From Adineta vaga (taxonomy: Eukaryota > Rotifera), in contig CP075492.1 of the NCBI GenBank assembly GCA_021613535.1, positions 14,632,001 through 14,696,000 on the forward strand: a stretch of 64,000 nucleotides of DNA. Reading direction: 5' to 3'. Within the stretch, counting starts at the first letter, position 1, and every line of letters begins with the position of its first letter. Shown here piece after piece: positions 58,602-64,000 of the stretch. The position numbers were made by a program, and so were the translations under genes. The notes beneath the pieces were generated by a model. That model had not been told where the DNA came from. It saw nothing but the letters and a program-made list of their open reading frames with translations, and searched no databases.

Positions 58602-58916
58602 ATGTCAAAGATAAACATACAAATCGGCAACGATTTAATTAAAGGAAAATCCGTTGGATCGAATCACTGGCAATTCTGGTTCAATGGAAAACAGTTTAGT
58701 ATTGATTCTCCCGATGCAAAATACGATACTATTGAAATACTAACAGACGGAGCTATTACTCTACAAGGAAAACAAATTCATGGAAATGTATGGAAAGCAG
58801 AACATTCATTTTATGGATCTTCAGCATGGGGTACTATTTTTATACGATATACTTTAGAATTCAATACGGAATCAATGAAAACAACTGTACAAAGTGAAAC
58901 AAATGTTGATGCATAA
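58602..58916 (+). CDS. Small beta-rich protein, unrecognised
   Basis: One exon encodes 104 residues (MSKINIQIGNDLIKGKSVGS...). It alternates hydrophobic and polar residues, with aromatic positions (HWQFWFNGKQF, GNVWKAEHSFYGSSAWGTIF), suggesting a small beta-barrel or sandwich. It has no cysteine, signal peptide or membrane helix, so it is probably cytosolic. The ATG follows an acceptor-like cttgtag by two bases. I do not recognise the family. Confidence 0.6.
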   Translation: MSKINIQIGNDLIKGKSVGSNHWQFWFNGKQFSIDSPDAKYDTIEILTDGAITLQGKQIHGNVWKAEHSFYGSSAWGTIFIRYTLEFNTESMKTTVQSETNVDA

Positions 58917-59636
58917 TTTAAAAACAGTATTAGTTAGTGTAATGCTCGAATTTCCGGTCAAAATAAAACGATGAATAATCGTGTTGAAATGATTTCGTTT
59001 CGAAGTTGATGTTCATCTGTTGCTGACTGTATTGATGGAAATAGCTTGAGATTTTGTAACGTATGTTTTATTTTCCTCCATAATCAATCAGATTTTTTAT
59101 AAGTATTAGCCACTAAAATGAAATACAGTCGTGATTACAGTTTTTCTCAAAGTTATTTTCGGAAACTTTCATTTAAGCAGATTTCTTCGCGTATCTATTC
59201 AGAGAATTTAGAAAAGATATACATACTTTATATTTGAAATTCAAAGTAGCAGCAACAATAATAGGTGAAACGTAGTTTAAAGATAGTAGAATAGAGTGCA
59301 ATTGAATTTTACCAAAAGAAAATGTATATAACTTTTAGAAGTGAGGATATAAAATCGACAATTACGCAGTACAAACTTATTTATATTCAAGGATGAAATT
59401 AACATACGGCTAATTGTTCTTTCTTTTATTGAAGACAATATGTTTCTTTTCTAGTATAGCAATAAAAGTAAGTTAATCAGTACTGCGCGAAGTAGTGAAG
59501 TGATAATTTCAAATAATTTGTGTTTCTTTCATTCATTTCGATAGGTTTTCGAAGGCTACATATAAAGTTGATCTTTTTTTTTAATACAATAAACAAAAAT
59601 CAAGAAAATTTGGCTATAGTAACATCATCCAAAATT
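58917..59636. other. Intergenic between convergent genes
   Basis: AT-rich, with no coding or repeat signal seen. Confidence 0.5.
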
Positions 59637-61207
59637 TTAGTGATGTAAAAGAATACTAATGCTATTCGAATAGAAATTTGCAACAATAATGTCTAGTTTA
59701 TTGTCATTATTCACATCAGTTAATGTTATTGCAACAGGACCATTACCAACTGAGTAAATATATTGAGAAGAAAAACTGCCATTGCCAAGATTGAAAAGTA
59801 CACCAACATTATTTGAACCATAGTTTGCAACAACAATGTCCAGTGTATAATCGTCATTCAGATCAGCTAACGCTACTGCGATTGGACCACTACTAACCGA
59901 ATAGGTTCTTGAGTATTGAAATGAACCGCTGCCTATGTTCAATAATATTCCAATAGTATTCGAACCATAGTTTGCAACAATAATATCAGATTTATTATCA
60001 CCATCTACATCAGTTACTATAACTGCTCGTGGATTGTTTCCAACTGAATACATAGTCGAAGGATAAAATGTACCGTTGCCTTTGTTAAGAAGAATACCGA
60101 TATTGTTTGAATAATAATTTGCAACAATAATATCGGGTTTATTATCATTATTAACGTCGCTTGTTGTGATTGAGATTGGATTGAGAAAAACTGGATATGA
60201 AGTTTCAGTAGAAAATGTCGCATTACCCATGTTCAGAAGAACGCAAACTGTGTTCGAATTGTAATTTGCTACAATGATATCGAGTTTGTTGTCACCATTC
60301 ACATCAGTTACTGTAACTGATCTTGGATAGGATACAATTGTATAAATGATCTGAGAAGAAAACGTGCCATTACCGGTGTTAAGAAGAATACAAATATTGT
60401 TTGGAACTGGACTTGCGATGACAATATCGACTTTATCATCACCGTTCATGTCGCCTACGACAGCTGTCATTGGATTAGTACTAGTTAAGTAGGTAATTTG
60501 ATTCCGAAACGAACCATCACCTAAATTAGTAAGAACACCAATGTTATTGGAACCGTAATTAGCGACAATAATATCGGATTTGTTATGATTGTTTAAATCG
60601 ATTACTGCGACTGAATACGGTTCATAACCAACTTGATAAGACACTTGAGGGAGAAACATATCACTATTGTTATACACTAAAGAAATATCAGGAAAAACAA
60701 GTAATATTCTTCTGTATTTCGAAACTTGTTGGTATGAACATAACGTGCAAGACTTACCAGTTGCTATCGTCGTTGCTATTGATGTTGACGAAGTTGACAT
60801 GAATTGATCTGTATTAGAGAAGTAATAGTAACAATAAACAACGTCGCTCGACACAAACAAGAGAGAAATAGATAGCTAATCGTTGCGATTATTTTCAGTA
60901 AAAACTTACTTGATACTATTGATATTGATGATTGATTACTAAAGATATATGTGGCGTCGACATGAAATTCGATGACAATTGAATGATTCTTCAAAGAAAA
61001 CAATTGACATGTTTTATTCATTGAAAAATAATTTAATGCAAATATGAATTTATTTGATGCTCTAGCCATTTGACATATACATTCCTCTTTTGTTAGATTA
61101 ACAAATGACATATTTATATAATCGACCATTATATTATTCTCTATTTTACCGATAGATATCGATTGACTAGCAGAAAATAACGATAGAAGTAATAATATCC
61201 AAAACAT
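59637..61207 (-). CDS. Secreted seven-repeat FG-GAP propeller protein with PAN-like lead
   Basis: Exons 61207-60910, 60808-60758 and 60676-59637 give 462 residues. The N-terminus is a signal peptide (FWILLLLSLFSASQS). Residues ~25-95 hold an apple/PAN-like region with Cys pairs (CICQMARASN, NKTCQLFSL). A Thr/Ser-rich mini-exon (MSTSSTSIATTIAT) makes a stalk. Seven FG-GAP loops then follow (VTDVNGDNKLDIIVANYN and relatives), exactly one seven-bladed propeller. No C-terminal membrane or GPI signal is present, so it should be secreted. It is convergent with the 28-repeat gene, and shares the repeat family but not the anchor. Ligand and role are unknown; adhesion or recognition is an inference from fold. 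Confidence 0.85.
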
Positions 61208-61788
61208 GTCCTCTCGCTTCAATTACTTGAACGTTATTGAGTATTTTAGAACAAAAAAATATCATGTTCTTTTGATAACTACGTCATATTCACAAGAATA
61301 TAGTGAAAAACTTGTTAAAAAATGTTATTTATATTTCTAAATACTCATCATTATTGTTATATTAGGTGTGAAAAAGTCAATCGCTAAATGAAACTTTCTT
61401 TTTTTTATAATTAAACTATTATTATCTGTAAGAACAATTTTTCTAGAATAAACCATGATTGCAAAAAAGAAATGGTTTAGACGCGTGACAAATGATCTAC
61501 ATGTTTGTCAATGTGTATGAATATGCGTATATTGCATAGGAAAATGAATTCTATATTCTATGTAATTAGACCAGATTAAATCTTCGATAAGACTTTCAAA
61601 TAGTATCATAAATATACATTGTTTAATAGAATTCTATTATATATAGATTACATTAATTTAATAATATTTTGAGAATATAGGACTGTTTTAGTAATATGAT
61701 CTACAGTGTTAATTAACTATAATCCCTTTGATAATAACGTCAATACTTTTCTTCCGATATTCTTTTTGTTATTTCTTGGAAACAGAAT
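61208..61788. other. Intergenic, divergent promoters
   Basis: No distinct feature was recognised. Confidence 0.5.
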
Positions 61789-62827
61789 ATGTCTTCATCA
61801 AACTCTACTCTTCCATCGATATCTTCGTCGGAAATTGTTCATCTGCAATTTATTTTACGATTAGTCGTTGGTATATTAGGTTTACCAATGCTCCTTGCTG
61901 GTATCATTGGTAATACAATTAATATTTTTACTTTTATTAAATTAGGTTATTATCGAGAGAATTCTTGTTCACTTTATATTCTATCTCGATCGATTTTTGA
62001 TTTAACTCTTCTTATAACTGGACTTGGAACACGTATTCTAAGTCAAAGTTTTCAAATTGATTTTACATTAACAAATCATCTTTGGTGTAAATTACGTGTT
62101 CCTATTATTTACATTAATACGTTGAGTTCCTATACATTTCTATGTCTTCAATCGATTGATGCATTTTTGGTTACATCATTATCCGTTTCTTTTCGACAGA
62201 AAAGTAATATACAAAGAGGTCGATATTTTCTGATTAGTTTTCTTCTTCTTTGGATTATTGAAGAATTACCTTATCTCTATTTTCAAGAATTAATTATCAG
62301 TTCTGATGGAACGAGTTTCATGTGTATAACAATCAATTCAACATATGCGAAATATCGAATATATTTTGTTTATCTTTTTCTAACGACGATTGTTCCACTT
62401 GTTCTAATAATTGGATTTGATTTTTTAACCTATCGACATCTACAAATGTATACACTTCAACAACAACGCCATTTACTTTCAATTCTTGCAAGACAAATGA
62501 CTAAAATGACTCTATTTCATATAGCTGCTGTTTTTCTCTTTCAAACACCATTTGCTATTGCACAATGTTATTTCCTTACCACAGGACTTAGTAAAGAACC
62601 TATTCGAAATGCACAAGAACAAATCATACAACAATTTTTCAATATACTTGGATATGGCATCTATGCAGTAAGATGAAAAACTTTTCTTTTTCAATATGTA
62701 TTCAACTGTTGTTTGTATATAGACATCGTTCTATTGTTATTTTATTGCATCAAAACGTTTTCGTCAACAAGTATTCAATGCATTTTTTAACCATCGACAA
62801 GGCCAAAATCGAATACAACCGACATAA
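61789..62827 (+). CDS. Rhodopsin-like seven-TM receptor with altered DRY motif
   Basis: Exons 61789-62667 and 62723-62827 give 327 residues; the 55-base intron, phase 0, falls in helix 7 as in the receptors at 35566 and 46460. N-glycosylation (SSNSTLPS), helix 1 (LLAGIIGNTINIFTFIKLGY), and RENSCSLYILSRSIFDL match the NPCSMYFL block of other receptors here. The DRY region reads QSIDAFLVTS: the Arg that contacts the G protein is replaced by Ala. The last exon gives TSFYCYFIASKRFRQQ. Loss of Arg3.50 often reduces or alters G-protein coupling, but can be tolerated. Ligand unknown. Confidence 0.85.
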
Positions 62828-62928
62828 ACAAGTTGCATCATTGATTTGCTAAGAAACACGTGTTGTCGTTTTTCTTTCTCGAAGTAAAAGAATATATAGA
62901 ATATTTCATAATCATTTTGTAATTTTAT

Positions 62929-64000
62929 ATGATGCAAACAGAGAATGTGTTTATTATTGCTGGAGCAGGCATTGGAGGTTTAGCAACTGCTTTAGCATTG
63001 CAACAGAATGGATTTTCGTATGAAATTTATGAACGTGACATAGATTTTAATTCTCGTCGACAAGGTTATAGTTTAACTATTCAAAAGAATGGATTTGCAG
63101 CATTGAAAGAACTTGGTTTAGGTGATTGTGTACGAGAGATGGGTGCAGATTCTGTAATCGCAGGAACAGCTACATACAACAATTTGGGTGAAGTGATCTT
63201 TTCTAAATCTAAACGAAATAGGGATCGATATAATTTCAATAATTTTGCAGTACCACGACAATCTCTTCGTACATGTCTAATGAATGAATTAAAACCAAAT
63301 GTTATTCATTGGAATAAAGAAATTATTCGATATGAATCGTTACAAAATAATTCTCATCAAATTCGAGTTATCTTCTCGGATAATACATCCGTTGTTGGTC
63401 GTGCATTGATTGGCTGCGATGGAGTTCGTAGTACAATTCGTAAACAAATGTTAGGTGATGATTTGAATTATCTTGGTGTATGGGCGATTAATGGTATTTC
63501 ATCTCATCAACAGAATCCACTTCTTGTCAATAAAACTGTTCAGATGCTTGATGGAAAATCTCGTTTATTTATTAAACCATATTCTCTTCATAAATCTATG
63601 TGGCAATTGACTTTTCAAGTTTCGAAAGATGATCAAACTTACAATCAAAATGATTTAGAAGATTTATTAAATAAAGCAAGACATACTACGAAAGATTGGT
63701 ATGAATCAATTACAAAATTAATTCATGACACGTCAGTTTCAGATATTCGTGCTGGTCCAGTTTTTGATCGAGATCCATTGGAAATTATTCGCAAAGACGT
63801 CGAATGTGTGACAATGTTAGGTGATGCTGTACATCCTATGAGTCCTTTTAAAGGACAAGGAGCGAATCAGGCATTGACGGATGCAGTTAATTTAGTAAAA
63901 TTTATAATGAAATATCAAGAAGAGAATGATGGCGTCGAAAAAGCTTTTCATGATTTTGAAAATGAAATGCTCATACGTTCAAAACGTTCTGTTTTACAAT
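62929..64000 (+). CDS. FAD-dependent monooxygenase, 3' partial
   Basis: The frame opens at ATG 62929 (a second ATG follows at 62932) and stays open to the right edge, so the 3' end is outside; 357 residues are visible without intron. The FAD-binding start is VFIIAGAGIGGLATALAL, with the acidic YEIYERD after strand 2. ALIGCDGVRSTIRKQM is the DG motif, and TMLGDAVHPMSPFKGQGANQ is the GD motif that contacts ribityl phosphate. This is the class A flavoprotein hydroxylase fold of salicylate hydroxylase, TetX-like and related enzymes, which hydroxylate aromatics with NAD(P)H and O2. No signal peptide. Sequence type suggests a bacterial or fungal source, inferred only. Confidence 0.87.
   Translation, partial: MMQTENVFIIAGAGIGGLATALALQQNGFSYEIYERDIDFNSRRQGYSLTIQKNGFAALKELGLGDCVREMGADSVIAGTATYNNLGEVIFSKSKRNRDRYNFNNFAVPRQSLRTCLMNELKPNVIHWNKEIIRYESLQNNSHQIRVIFSDNTSVVGRALIGCDGVRSTIRKQMLGDDLNYLGVWAINGISSHQQNPLLVNKTVQMLDGKSRLFIKPYSLHKSMWQLTFQVSKDDQTYNQNDLEDLLNKARHTTKDWYESITKLIHDTSVSDIRAGPVFDRDPLEIIRKDVECVTMLGDAVHPMSPFKGQGANQALTDAVNLVKFIMKYQEENDGVEKAFHDFENEMLIRSKRSVLQ

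Noticed and set aside
1-64000. Transposons, CRISPR arrays, rRNA or prokaryotic operons
   Set aside because: No transposase, reverse transcriptase, spaced repeats or rRNA-like blocks were seen; gene structure is eukaryotic.

Overview
This is nuclear DNA of a small animal, most likely a bdelloid rotifer (Adineta- or Rotaria-like). The evidence is AT-rich sequence, many introns of about 48-70 bp with GT-AG ends, and lineage-typical families: NHL and FG-GAP beta-propellers, divergent rhodopsin-like receptors, an ART-TPR protein and an ARM-TIR-SAM protein. These are mixed with genes of fungal or bacterial type. The genus is inferred from family content, not from a marker gene. I found no rRNA, tRNA, CRISPR array, transposase or reverse transcriptase.

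Layout. 1-1.4 kb: the 3' part of an ADP-ribosyltransferase-TPR gene. 1.8-2.8 kb: a short G-rich/C-rich inverted tract resembling bdelloid telomere repeat, beside a 3'-truncated, frameshifted membrane-protein pseudogene. 4-8.2 kb: three tandem modules of the same membrane family; matching phase-1 splice sites suggest they are one ~1276-residue protein. 9-12.3 kb: a PARP-like/TMEM272-like fusion gene and its decayed duplicate. 12.6-17.4 kb: two receptors and a prolyl 4-hydroxylase. 18.4-21.7 kb: a membrane SDR and a fungal-type amino-acid permease. 22.2-24.5 kb: ARM-TIR-SAM. 25.2-25.9 kb: a secreted LC8-like protein. 27.6-29.1 kb: a frameshifted NHL gene.

31-37 kb: two receptors flanking an NmrA-like reductase. 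37.3-38.8 kb: a B-box pseudogene. 39-41.5 kb: three small genes and a mannose-6-phosphate-receptor-like membrane protein. 42.3-45.3 kb: a C-terminally truncated major vault protein and a sulfotransferase. 46.5-47.6 kb: another receptor. 48-51 kb: a secreted peroxygenase and a GPI-anchored glycoside hydrolase, both of microbial type. 51.3-52.8 kb: B-box-NHL. 53.4-61.2 kb: two FG-GAP proteins with 28 and 7 repeats. 61.8-62.8 kb: a receptor with an altered DRY motif. From 62.9 kb: an FAD monooxygenase running off the right edge.

No operon logic is visible; genes lie on both strands with their own promoters. Recurring themes are NAD-using or NAD-consuming domains (ART, PARP-like, TIR), surface adhesion or recognition propellers, sensory receptors, and acquired secreted oxidative or hydrolytic enzymes. 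Exon coordinates were placed by hand from splice motifs, frame continuity and homology to paralogues in the window.
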